Of a stretch of DNA of 64,000 nt, positions 22,934 through 39,859 are shown piece by piece (position 1 is the first letter of the stretch; every line of letters begins with the position of its first letter). The DNA is from Hordeum vulgare subsp. vulgare. Taxonomy: Eukaryota > Streptophyta > Magnoliopsida > Poales > Poaceae. Both the position numbers and the translations under genes were made by a program. The stretch lies in contig NC_058522.1 in the NCBI RefSeq assembly GCF_904849725.1, positions 193,838,968 to 193,902,967 on the forward strand. Direction: 5' to 3'. The notes beneath the pieces are model-generated. The model did not search any database and was not told where the DNA came from. It saw only the letters and a list, made by a program, of their open reading frames with translations.

Positions 22934-24676
22934 AATGCAAACCTTGTGTACCTAACTGGCTGCCCATTCTGTTCAAGTGTGGTCTGGTAGTGTCATAGTG
23001 ATGACTTTGCTTCTTAGAATAATGTGACTTCCTCTGCATCCATGGTCACTTTTTTCATACTTTTTATGTATTATCATGTTCTGAGCTGTAAGTTGTAAGC
23101 ATAGTCTATCACACCTCAGATGTGGGTTTGGAACCAACTTATTATTTCATCAGCACTAAACCTTTTTTTTTTGGCATTAATCATGGCCTCTGGTACTTTT
23201 GAGTGCTTTTAATCTTGTTTTGTTACTTGCAAAGTTGATTTAGTTGTAGATTACTTCCAGTTTCTTAAGTACATATTTATTTGGTTCCTTCCGTTACAAG
23301 GCACGGTCACATTTGCTGTCTAATTAAACATACGTCTGCTACTGTTAGGGTCCTTACATCTATTATTTGTTCACATGTATTCACCCTGAAAGAGCGTTTA
23401 ATCAACCACAAGGGGAGGGTGAGATTTTTATCAAATTCTTCAGGAAAACAAAAGTATTTCTTCAAAGAAATAACAAAGGAGACTGCTACGTGTCAGCCGA
23501 CGAATCTTTTCAAAAGATCAAAGGTCTGCCGCCTCGAAAGCATTCGGATTTGATACAATTGATTCGTCTTTCTTCACTTGCAACAAAGATTCTATTGCAA
23601 AAACATTTGCAACAAATGTTGTGTCTTTTACAACATAGATTATATTGCGTAATTATTTTTTGCAACATAGGTTATTGCAAGGGGGGGGGTGTGTTGCAAC
23701 ATAAGTCATGTTACAGGAAAATAATCGGGATTTTTTTTTTTGCAACATAAGTCATGTTGCAGAAAAATAATTGTCCACCCTGGTCCCAGCCACTGCGAAA
23801 TGTTCGACCGGTTCCAAAATGTGAGCACAAAAAGGTTAACTCTGTACCGTTGATTAAAAGTCATCCAATAGACTTAGAGACGGTGGACGTTCACACAGAA
23901 TCAACCGATGGAAGGGAATCATTTCCCATTATAACAAATTAAACAGAACATAAGAAATGCTGGATGAAGAAAAACTACTATAAGCATGCAATTGGACAAA
24001 CTCATCAGAATAGAAGATATCACACTTCAGAATAGCAAGACAGAAGATCTTTATTTTATGTATGGCACATGTACTTATATTTTTGCACCAAACTCTGCAA
24101 ATGCATATATGCTACCAAGATAAACATCCACGGATTAGTGAGAATAGCGCATGTGGCATGCTGAATTTCCGATTCCTTTGTGTTTCAAAGCAATTGTGCA
24201 CTTAATAGCAGCTGTCCACTGGAAGTCCATATAAATCCTTGTCATGTTTAGTGAAAAACATAAAAGAAAAAAAATCTTCATCAACCATATGAACTCATAT
24301 CAAATCTGTTCTGTAAACATCCCAATAGATACACCACGAAACTTAGATGGACCATGATCTGTTCTATAACGATAATGTTAGGCAGGCAATGAAACTTATT
24401 TCATTGCTGACCGAAAATGGCTAGTTTATTTTTTAGGGAATGTGCTATTGTTTCGACCAAAATCCTTTTGCATCTATGCATTACCGGAGAGGTATACTTG
24501 ATTCAAGATCACACCAGCAAATGTTGGTGACTCCTACTGCTACGAATTTCATATACTGAATAAGCAGCTTGCAGATACATGGAGCCGAGATACAAAAATA
24601 ACATCCTCAACCTAGAATGCCACTCAGAATAGAACTCAGGTCTATGTATCACTCACCATGATCCATTGACCATCCT
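22934..24676. other. Unassigned flank downstream of HSP70
   Basis: No gene is recognised. The right part (about 24400-24676) will contain the HSP70 3' untranslated region on the minus strand. A TTGCAACA-type repeat block lies at 23570-23775. The left part resembles ordinary AT-rich intergenic or decayed transposon sequence. Confidence 0.5.
23570..23775 (+). repeat. TTGCAACATA-type degenerate repeat block
   Basis: Repeated TTGCAACA, TTGCAACATAAGTCATGTTGCA and related inverted forms alternate with T and G homopolymers. The motif is close to the TTGCTACAACC array at 21190-21620, which suggests the same kind of mobile element. No terminal inverted repeats could be fixed. Confidence 0.5.
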
Positions 24677-30011
<5,335 letters not shown>

Positions 30012-30200
30012 GGCTCGGGTTCGTTACGTAAACCCTAACCCTAGTGAAGCATTCAGGCGGCGATGGCCCGGAGGGGATGGAGAAGGAGGTGGGCGGAGGA
30101 GAAGAGGTTCCAGAGGGGAGAAGAGATAAGACGGGGAGAGAGTTTTATAGTACTGCAGAGATGGGTATCGGTTCCTTGACGAGTTCTTTTTTTTCTTTTT
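30012..30200 (-). promoter_or_regulatory. HSP70 core promoter and 5' untranslated region
   Basis: On the minus strand TATAAAA (30143-30149) lies about 135 bp upstream of the start codon, followed by a CT-rich leader. Transcription should start near 30115. I saw no complete heat-shock element (alternating GAA/TTC triplets) in the nearest 150 bp, in keeping with constitutive expression of many plastid HSP70 genes; this last point is inference. Confidence 0.6.
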
Positions 30201-30749
30201 TAATGTAGGACAATATCGGTACGTTGCAACGGAAACACATATATGTATAATTGATATATTTAGACTATGCTATCAAGAATGAACTCAACCAAAAAAGTCA
30301 TTCTACTTTGTACAACATCATACATGCGGACTACTAATATTTGTTTAAATAAAGATAGATGATATATAATTTCTTGTTGCAACAAAAGACAACCTATTGT
30401 TCATAAAATACTTCTCCGTATCTACACATTTCTTATACATTTCTCTTGCGTGATCAAAGACCTAATGCTTGGAAAATCGTCTACTCTTTAAAAGTAAACA
30501 TTCTTGAAATCAGTCGACATGTTGGAGTCAAAAACTCAAACCATGATAATTATCTGTACTAATAAAAGCACGAGAGGACAGATCCAACTCACCATCTCAG
30601 CCGTCTAATTAAATTATCAATGCTTAAAATTACTATTAACGAAATCGTTAACGACACCCACCAAATCCCGTCGCTAATGATACCCCGCTCTCCACGCCTG
30701 TGAAGGCGAGAACCACTCCCACCCCGCCCCCGCCTCGCGCAACCGCCGT

Positions 30750-31079
30750 TGCCCCCGCCGCTCCCATTTGCGCGACATCCAGGACCTCGGCTGGGGCGAG
30801 TGCCCCGTCGGCTCCGTCCTCTCCATCCATGCCGGGTCCGCCGCCTCCTCCCCTGTGCCGCACGCCACCATCCACCCGTGCTCCGCCGCCTCCTCCCCCT
30901 AGCCGCTCGCCACCATCGACCTGGTCTCCGCCGCCGTCGTCCAGCGCGCCTCCCCTCCTAGCACACTCGGCGCCTCCTCCAGCCTGCCTTCCGCAGCGCC
31001 CGGCGTGGAGGGGAACAGGAAGCGGGTACTGAGGGGCCAGGGGAAGGCGGCGACCAAGAAGAAGGAGAGGCGCATGTAG
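30750..31079 (+). pseudogene. Unidentified captured coding-like fragment in the Helitron
   Basis: GC-rich sequence reads in one frame as RDIQDLGWGECPVGSVLSIH... with one TAG in the middle, then ATIDLVSAAVVQRASPP... to KKKERRM and stop at 31077-31079. Codon bias and ending look like a host gene remnant, but I do not recognise the protein. Proline-rich readings of the other frames are probably chance. Confidence 0.35.
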
Positions 31080-31355
31080 TTTGGATCCACGCTGCCCGCC
31101 GCTCAGAATCTTTCCATGAGTTTCCTCCCTCTAGATCGCCTTCCCGTTTCCATAATAAGTTTCTCCCCGCATATGGTTGGTGAATGCATACATTTGCACG
31201 TAGCGGCCATTTGCTGCATCCGCTCGAAGCAGACACTGATCAACCAATCATGGCTACGTCCTGAATTTGTTCTTTAGCCATCGGTTAATGGCTGCTGTAA
31301 TTTTGATTGGTTCTAATGGCCGCTGTAATTTTGATTGCGTGTGATTTGTTTCCAG

Positions 31356-33276
31356 TTCCCTCTGCTTCCCAAGAGCAGCCTGCTGCAGAGGCGAGCCAGG
31401 GCGGCGCCGACGAGGTCCGCGTCGACGGCCTCCCCGGCTGCGCGAGGGCCTTCGAGATCTGCGCCAAGTTCTGCTACAACGTCGTGGCCGCGAGGTGCGC
31501 CGCCGAGCACCTTGGCATGACGGAGGACGTGGACAAGAGCAACCTCGTGTTCAAGATCGAGGTGTTCCTCAACTCGGACGTCTTCCGGAGCTGGAAGGAC
31601 TCCATCATCGCGCTGCAGAGCACCGTCGCGCTGCTGCCGTGGTCCGAGGAGCTCAGGCTCGTCGCGCGGTGCGTCGACTCCATCGCCGCCAAGGCCACGG
31701 CCAGCCCCGGGAGCGTGGTCTGGTCCTACACGTACAACCGGAAGGCGGCGTCGTCTGATGAGATCGTCGAGGCTCGCCGGTGCTCGTCGTCGTCGCCGGC
31801 GGTGCCACGGGACTGGTGGGTGGAGGACCTGTGCGAGCTGGACGTGGAGCTCTACAAGCGCGTCATGGTGGCGGTCAAGTCCAGGGGGGATAGGCTGCCT
31901 CCCGATGTCGTCGGGGAAGCTCTCAGGGCCTACGCCGCGAGGTGGCTCCCCGAGAGTTGCCGGCGCGGCGACACCCCGGCAGATGACGACGATGCTTGCG
32001 CCTTGGAAGTGCTCGAGACCATCGTATGGCTCATGCCGTCCGACGGCGACGGGTCGTCGCCGTGCGGCTGCTCGTGCCAGTTCCTCCTGAACCTGCTGAA
32101 GCTCGCCGTCCTGGTCGGGGCAGGGGAGCTGCTGAGGGAGGAGCTCCTGGACAGGATCGTCCTGCAGCTGCACGATGCATCGGTGAACGATCTCCTGATA
32201 CCGGCCAAGCCGCCGGCGCAGACTGCCTACGACGTCGACCTGGTCGAGGCGCTGGTCGGCCGGTACACGCGGCGCGCCGGAGTGGACGGCATTGACAGGG
32301 AGGATGTGTTCGAGTCGAGACGAACGTGGAGGCGGACGGCCCTTCCTTGCCGGCGCTGTGCAAGCTCGTCGATAGGTACTTGGCCGAGGTCGCCGCCGAC
32401 CCGAACCTGCCGGTTTCGAGCTTCGTCGGGCTGTCGACCTCCATGCCGGAGTCGGCCAGGCCATCGCACGATGCCCTGTACACCGCCATTGATGTCTTCC
32501 TCAAGGTACATTACATCTGATCTCATGCACGATTGTTTGCCACGAAGGTGTTCATTCTCTTGTGTCAAGAGAATCGCGCTGTATGTTTTCAACTTTTGAT
32601 GATCTTGACATGAAAAATGCTGTGGATTCTTCTCGTCAGATGCACCCGAATCTATCCAAGGTGGAGAAGAGGAGGATCTCGAGCTGATGGACGTGAAGAA
32701 GCTGTCCAAGGAGGCGAGCATCCACGCGGCGCAGAACGACCGCCTCCCGCTGCGCGTGGTTGTGCAGGTGCTCTTCTTCGAGCAGATGCGCGCGGCGGCG
32801 GCGGGGAGCGCGAGCGCGGCGCTCCTGCTGGCCGCCGCCGGCGACGTCAACGCGCACCTGGAACTGGACGACAACGACGGCGGCGGCGACTGCTGGAAGA
32901 ACCGCGCGCTGGCGCTGGCGCTGCCGGAGCCACCGACCCCGTCGGCGGCCCTGAGGAAGCAGATCGGGAGCATGAGCCTGAAGCTGGTGGGCGAGGAGCG
33001 CCGCCGCGCCGAGGACGTCGTCAGCGACGGGCGGCGGCTGGCGAGGAGCGCCAGCATCGCGAACCAGAGCAGCAGGATGTCGCTGTCGTCGCGGTCGCGG
33101 CGGATCTTCGACCGGCTGTGGGTGGTCGGGAAGCCGCCGGGGCCGGGCGAGGTGGTGAGCAAGAGCTCCGACACGTCCGGGAGCTCGCAGAGCCCGCGGT
33201 CGTCGGGCAAGCCGCTGGGGTCCCAAAGTCGTCCGGCGGCTCGTCGTCGAGGAACCGGCGCTACTCGGTGTCGTAG
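31356..33276 (+). pseudogene. NPH3-like (BTB/NPH3) gene fragment captured by the Helitron
   Basis: Two exons are recognisable: 31356-32505 and 32640-33276, joined by a GT-AG intron. The first begins FPLLPKSSLLQ directly after an intron acceptor (TTTCCAG), a splice position I recall as common in this family. The expected upstream exon with the start codon and most of the BTB domain is absent. NPH3-domain landmarks: DWWVEDL, YAARWLPE, CQFLLNLLKLA, YDVDLVEAL, LYTAIDVFLK, HAAQNDRLPLRVVVQVLFFEQ and the C-terminal NRRYSVS. Four breaks, each a loss of one base relative to frame, lie near 31390, 32315, 32680 and 33218. Intact relatives are substrate adaptors for CUL3 ubiquitin ligases in phototropism signalling. 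This copy cannot make that protein. Confidence 0.85.
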
Positions 33277-35330
33277 GCCGGCGGCAGAGGCCGAGGCTGG
33301 CTGTACAGAGGAGTCGGTCGCCGTCGCCGGACCAGTGGACGCCGACGACGGGTCAACTGCTGCTTGCATTGCATGCATGCTAACTTGAACTTCAATTCGG
33401 GGGTCTGTTTTTTCCGGAGAACGATCAGCTGTGGTAGAATTTAGTGATCTTTATGATTGTTTCGTCTGAACTTGACACGATGGGCTGGTCCTTCTCTTCT
33501 GTTAGAACTCATGGTGCTATTCAGCAGTCAATCTTCATTGCAGATCCCCGAACGGATATCATTTCAGTTGCCTGCATCAGTTTTTGACACCTTTGCATAC
33601 TTGTCTCGCAAATGCCATGTCAAAACCAACAGTTGCATGTCTTGATTGGTTGCATGTATTGCATGAGTGGTCAATTAAGGCCTGTTATTTGGTTGCCTGC
33701 ATTTGTAAACACATCTGTTTGGCTGGTTGTAAGTAGTTGCAGTAGTTTCTTTCTACCCCTAATGATCTGATCTTGTTGGTGATGATACGTTTTGTTTCAT
33801 GGATTTGCACATGCTCTGAAGTACTTCTAGCAGCCAAGGAAGAGCCAGCGCAAGGTGGCGGTGACGGTGGTTGGCAGCAAGTTGTCGCTGTACGCCGGCG
33901 GCGCGGGGATTGACAATTTGTCAGAAATATTAGATGAGTTTCGGACAACAAGGTCGCTTATGGAGTATTTTCACCATTAGGTTTCCATTGCCCGACTCAT
34001 GAAGGTATGATGTCTTGATGCCTCATTTATATTTTATTATCACTGTGTTTGTAATAAAAAATAATTTTCTTATTTTACTTATTGAGTGATATATAATAGG
34101 AGTGAGCTCCATCGATGAAAATGTTTTAAAGAGATCGACAAACAATATAACTCTTAGAACACATAAGTTAATTTCTTTTTTAGTGTATGAATGCTGCCCT
34201 ATCACATGCCTTAAAAGATTTGTAAGTTACACTTTCGCATGATGAATTCACGGGATATCATGCTTAAAATTGGAGTTCTATTTGGAGAGAGGTGAAGTAT
34301 GGAGAATCGACATCTGAAGCAAAATAAAATGATCACAATATGTTTCAGTTTATATGAAGTGTCTCATGTTTCTCCTGTATAATACTCCCTCCGTTCCAAA
34401 ATATAAGACCTTTTAGGTATTTCACTAGAAGACTACATACGGAGCAAAATGGGTGAATCTATACCCTAAAATATGTCTATGTACATCCGTATGTAGTTTA
34501 TAGTATAATCTCTAAAAGGTCTTATATTTAGGAATGGAGGGAGTATTAGGCTAAAGTTTTTTTTTCTCTGTACTACTCCAGCTTGGTTCTACGTCAAACC
34601 CCCAAACAAAACCTGGATATCTCTTTCATTAGGCTAAACATGCATGTCTCCTGTTTCTCCTATATAATATTAGGTTAAAGTGTCTACTTTATACATTGCC
34701 TTGGATTTTCACAAAAAAGTAAATGGTACGTATAAGCTAGAAAGAGATTTGATTGCCTCAAATATCCTGTAATTCCATGTGATGAGAAATAAGTCATCAT
34801 ATGTTTGACAAGCAATTTTTTCTTTACTTTACTGTACCATATTGTTTGTTATTTTTTTAGTTGTCATTTGGGTTAATAAGAGCAGGGAGGAGCTTGACGT
34901 TACTGGCCGGTGGCATCATGACCTTGACTAATATTTCTTCCTGATTTTGAGACTAATATTTCTATCAGCTTGACTATATCACTCTACTGCATCTCGGTTT
35001 ATAGCGGGAAAAAGACCTATTTTAAAGACCTAACTAGCACAACGGTATGAGATTCAGTTTACATGGGTAGGTCAATGGTGGTATGCTCCAACTTCCTATG
35101 AGAAGGAAGCGAACTACGTGCAGAATGAAGCAAAAAAAATCATAATCCTTGTGTGCATGCTTATCGCTTGTAGAATGATGATGATTTCAGTGAATTTGGC
35201 TTTCACAGGTGAAAACATTGAATTATGAACTATACAAATTAATTTTTCAAAATAATTATTTTTAGATGAGCATTGTTGTGGTTGATATGATATTAAAATT
35301 TTCTTTGTATTATGTTATGTTTGATTAGTA
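33277..35330. other. Helitron tail without recognised genes
   Basis: AT-rich sequence of about 2 kb. A short GC-rich piece at 33830-33910 follows a possible acceptor (TTCTAGCAG) and may be another captured exon, unidentified. A Stowaway MITE lies at 34385-34543. Confidence 0.45.
34385..34543. mobile_element. Stowaway MITE inside the Helitron
   Basis: A 159-bp element flanked by TA on both sides, with ends CTCCCTCCGTTCC and GGAATGGAGGGAG and long internal complementarity. It is the same type as the one in HSP70 intron 6, with its centre in the opposite orientation (GGAGCAAAATGGGTG). Confidence 0.85.
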
Positions 35331-35370
35331 TAGACTGGCATACACGTGCGTTGCACGTGCCATGTACTAG

Positions 35371-36305
35371 TCCAATGAAGTGCAAATGGGAAATAAATCT
35401 TTGAGGTTAGCACATATGTGAGGTTGCTCATTTCTTTTCTTCCATCAAGAAAATAAATCTATCTGTGGCATGTTTGCAAATGATTGCTTATTGAGACTTA
35501 ACTCGTAAGAGCCTGCAAAGTTCACAAACACGAACAGTAATGACGTGGAATACTGTAAAGATATCAATTTCTCGGAAAGAGATCTCACGATCCAACATCA
35601 AAATAGCCTCCTCTTTATCATCTTTATATTGATGGCAACAACATCACATGAATTTTGTACAGTATAAGTGGTACTTTGGTCGAAAAGGTACCCTGCAAGC
35701 AAAATTTTCTGGTTACCAAACAGACTAACTTTGAATCGAATGGGGTCATCCATAGCTGTGTCGTGAAGAAGTAATGGTTGTCCATAGTTGTGCCCTGAAC
35801 TGAAGCATGCCAGCTTGCGGAAAAAAAGGCAGTCTCAATTATCAGGTTCCATGAAATCAACCCAGCCACGGATGCCGTTCGTCGTTGTCGCGGCCACCCG
35901 CAATCCCTGAGTGAACCACCGCGTCACCGAGAACCGCCGCATCACCATCTTCCTGCATGCGCGATGAACTGGTCCAGAATGCCATCTACAAAACACACGC
36001 ATCATCTCTTCCCCGACCACGGGCGCCGTTTGCCGCCATCAAATTTGTCGCAGTCATCACATCCCCGATACACAAAGTGGTGCAGTCGTGCATGAACAAA
36101 CGCAGGGCACAAACTGCAGCTCCGTCTTGCCCAGGACTTCTGCGAACAGTGTTGAATAAATCCCAAACTGCAGCTCCTCCCTAGGTTGCAGGATCCCTCG
36201 CTCCGGCCTTCCTTGTCATTACCGGTGACCGCCGCCTCGCCGCCCGCCTTCGGATCGGCCTCCCCAAACCCCTGGGTGACCAGGGGGGCCCCGGACATCG
36301 CTCAG
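35371..36305. other. Unassigned stretch right of the Helitron
   Basis: AT-rich up to about 35830, then moderately GC-rich to 36300 with a short imperfect duplication (CAAACTGCAGCTCC at about 36111 and 36164). A minus-strand open frame (MSGAPLVTQGFGEAD...) is not recognised and has no supporting splice or family signal. It may be a gene scrap. Confidence 0.4.
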
Positions 36306-37985
36306 GTGGGACCAACATTCATGACGAGCACTAGCCCAGGTTGTTGATTAAATCCTCGGGGTAGCTATTCCCTATGCAAATTATTATTATGTGATTAGCA
36401 CATTAAAACCAATGTTGGGTCCTACCGGACAAGCCTTAACACTACATGATTTATCAAGGGGGTCCCCATAACAACCCCGAACGTGTTAGGAGCGATCAGT
36501 TATGGAATCAAACACCGCTAGCCAAAACTAAGGCGGCAACAACAGAACAAATAACCCGACAAAAGGCTAGGCCTCCCGTCATTTACCAAGTATATAGGTG
36601 CATTAATATAAATAGCAGTATTAAACATAATGATATCAAAATACTCATGTTATCACATGAGACAACTGGCACCTGCATCTAGCAAAGCTACTCATTAGAG
36701 GTTGAGCAAGCCTACTTAGCCAGACAACTTTTGCTAGGAGAGGGAGGTGTTTGGGTTTCATGGCAATGACATGTGGCAATTATATCAAGTGGTAGGCAGA
36801 GAGCATGTATCGAAGGAAACGTGATTCCAAGCATAACAAAGCTAGATACGGTATCAAGGTCAAGGTCATCTTGCATGTGATGTCTTCAGCTTGGAACTGC
36901 TCTTGATCTTCCTGCACGTACTCTCGAGAATCCACGTACTCGCTCTCCGATCCCGATGCTACCCAAGATAAAATAACAACCAATGAACACCAACACAACA
37001 TTATGCAACAAGCAACACGATGCATGAGTGAAGAAGGAAGCATGCATCACTATTCTAGTCACTTTCATATGCATTAGTTGAGTTAATAGAATTCTGGAAA
37101 GAACCTCATATTAAGTTATCTTGACATGCATGATGATGGCATGAACATGTGCATCATGAGAAATTGATGCAAAACATATAAAGAACGTAGAGAACGGAGT
37201 TACGGTTCAACCGGAAACTATGAAACAAGATATGGAGACCTACGGTTCAAATCAGCCACAAACACACTCCAATGGCACTCCCGTGGTGTTACCAGGTTGC
37301 CACATGATCAAACAACTAAGTATAAGTGGGGTGGTGCATGGAAACACACCAGACCATCAATAATGCCCACACAAGCTTCAAATCAACAAAAGCATGCAAT
37401 CTGTTTTTAACAGCATCATAGCAGTTTGTCTACAATATTTAAAGTAGTTATAGCCATCTAAATGAGCCAAACAAGATATGAGGCAAAAGCCATTTAAAAT
37501 CTCTACAACCCTCTGCAAGAAGTTAATACAAAGGAGTCTCACATGAGCAGATCTATAGACACTAACTTGGACAAAATATCACAGATTCTGGGACTTAGTG
37601 AAAATCACATATTTTCACCAGGTGCTTATGCTCTGAAGCATTTTGGCAGCCTCCAAAATGATATCTACAGGAAGTGAATAAGCATGAAATTTAACAGGGA
37701 GCTAGACAAACACAAAATCTCACAAACTTTAGTTTGTTGCATGGGCTGATTCCCAACACATGAGCTATTGCAACCAAGACAACAGGGTAAGAAAATAACA
37801 TCAAATTCTCGGACTTAGTGAAAATCACAGATTTTCACAAACCTGTCAGTTTCAGCCAAGTGTCAACTTTGACAAGGCACACTAGGTGCATGCAAATTCC
37901 TAAGAACAAAACAAAGACCCCATGATGTAGAGGGGTTCACCCACTACTACTATATCAAGGATTCATCATCATAGGGTCAAGGCAC
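36306..37985 (-). repeat. Giant LTR 1, minus strand, distal part (interrupted by Angela A)
   Basis: This is an inverted, diverged copy of 61746-63430. For example ATCAAGGGGGTCCCCATAAC here is the reverse complement of the sequence near 63260, and ACCAAGTATATAGGTGCATT that near 63130. Similarity ends at about 36306, where the copy is truncated. It continues across Angela A into 46912-49494. Non-coding; LTRs of this size recall the Triticeae LARD/Sukkula class, but the family was not established. Confidence 0.6.
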
Positions 37986-39807
37986 TGTTGGGGAACGTCG
38001 CATGGGAAACAAAAAATTTCCTACACGCACGAAGACCTATCATGGTGATGTCCATCTACGAGAGGGGATGAGAGATCTACGTACCCTTGTAGACCGTACA
38101 ACAGAAGCGTTAGTGAACGCGGTTGATGTAGTGGATCGTCCTCACGTCCCTCGATCCGCCCCGTGAACAATCCCGCGATCAGTCCCACGATCTAGTACCG
38201 AACGGACGGCACCTCCGCGTTCAACACACGTACAGCTCGACGATGATCTCGGCCTTCTTGATCCATCAAGAGAGACGGAGAGGTAGAAGAGTTCTCTGGC
38301 AGCGTGACGGCGCTCCGGAGGTTGGTGATGATCTCGTCTCAGCAGGGCTCCGCCCGAGCTCCGCAGAAACGCGATCTAGAGGAAAAACCGTGGAGGTATG
38401 TGGTGGGGCTGTCGTGGAAAAATCGTCTCAAATCAGCCCTAAAACCTCCGTATATATAGGTGGGAGAGGGGGGGGGGGGCTTGCCTTGGGGCTCAAGGAG
38501 CCCCAAGGGGGTCGGCCGAGCCAAGGGGGGAAGGTCTCCCCCCCAAACCGAGTTGGACTTGGTTTGGTGGGTGGGAGTCCTTCCTTCCCTTCCCACCTCC
38601 TTTTTTTTTCTTTCTCTTTGACTTTTCTTCCAGTGCGCATAGGGCCCTTTTGGGCTATCCCACCAGCCCACTAAGGGCTGGTGCGCCACCCTCAAGGCCT
38701 ATGGGCTTCCCCGGGGTGGGTTGCCCCCCCCCGGTGAACTCCCGGAACCCATTCGTCATTCCCGGTACATTCCCGGTAACTCCGAAAACCTTCCGGTAAT
38801 CAAATGAGGTCATCCTATATATCAATCTTCGTTTCCGGACCATTCCGGAAACCCTCGTGACGTCCGTGATCTCATCCGGGACTCCGAACAACATTCGGTA
38901 ACCAACCATATAACTCAAATACGCATAAAACAACATCGAACCTTAAGTGTGCAGACCCTGCGGGTTCGAGAACTATGTAGACATGACCCGAGAGACTTCT
39001 CGGTCAATATCCAATAGCGGGACCTGGATGCCCATATTGGATCCTACATATTCTACGAAGATCTTACCGTTTGAACCTCAGTGCCAAGGATTCATATAAT
39101 CACGTATATCATTCCCTTTGTCCTTCGGTATGTTACTTGCCCGAGATTCGATCGTCAGCATCCACATACCTATTTCAATCTCGTTTACCGGCAAGTCTCT
39201 TCACTCGTTCCGTAATACAAGATCCCGCAACTTACACTAAGTCACATTGCTTGCAAGGCTTGTGTGTGATTTTGTATTACCGAGTGGGCCCCGAGATACC
39301 TCTCCGTCACACGGAGTGACAAATCCCAGTCTTGATCCATACTAACTCAACTAACACCTTCGGAGATACCTGTAGAGTATCTTTATAGTCACCCAGTTAC
39401 GTTGCGACGTTTGATACACACAAAGTATTCCTCCGGTGTCAGTGAGTTATATGATCTCATGGTCATAGGAACAAATACTTGACACGCAGAAAACAGTTGC
39501 AACAAAATGACACGATGAACATGCTACGTCTATTAGTTTGGGTCTAGTCCATCACGTGATTATCCTAATGACGTGATCCAGTTATCAAGCAACAACACCT
39601 TGTTCATAATCAGAAGACACTGACTATCTTTGATCAACTGGCTAGCCAACTAGAGGCTTGCTAGGGACAGTGTTTTGTCTATGTATCCACACATGTAAAT
39701 GAGTCTTCATTCAATACAATTATAGCATGGATAATAAACGATTATCTTGATACAGGAATTATAATAATAACTATATTTATTATTGCCTCTAGGGCATAAT
39801 TCCAACA
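37986..39807 (-). repeat. 3' LTR of Angela A
   Basis: TGTTGG...CCAACA, 1822 bp, slightly longer than its partner because of extra G and T residues in homopolymers. TATA box (minus strand) at 38451-38458. Confidence 0.95.
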
Positions 39808-39859
39808 GTCTCCCACTTGCACTAGAGTCAATAATCTAGCCCTCACATCATCATGCGAA

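Larger units (their letters stand above)
30553..35370 (+). mobile_element. Non-autonomous Helitron carrying captured gene fragments
   Basis: The 5' end is TCTGTACTAATAAAAGCACG, preceded by host A (30552). The 3' end is CTAG (35367-35370), followed by host T (35371). A 7-bp stem with a 3-base loop (CACGTGC-GTT-GCACGTG, 35343-35359) ends 11 bases before the terminus. These are canonical Helitron features: insertion between A and T, TC start, CTRR end, subterminal hairpin. The 4818-bp body has no Rep/helicase. It carries a BTB/NPH3 gene fragment, an unidentified coding-like fragment and a Stowaway MITE. It lies about 540 bp upstream of the HSP70 start codon. Confidence 0.9.

Noticed and set aside
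31313..32464. Long minus-strand open frame (383 codons)
   Set aside because: It is antisense to the NPH3 exon in GC-rich DNA, is Arg/Pro-rich and matches no family.
32227..33378. Another 383-codon minus-strand frame over the NPH3 fragment
   Set aside because: Antisense shadow; it crosses the intron and has composition typical of the reverse strand of a GC-rich gene.
36002..36298. Minus-strand ORF beginning MSGAPLVTQGFGEAD
   Set aside because: No family recognised, no splice or promoter support; kept only as part of the unassigned stretch.
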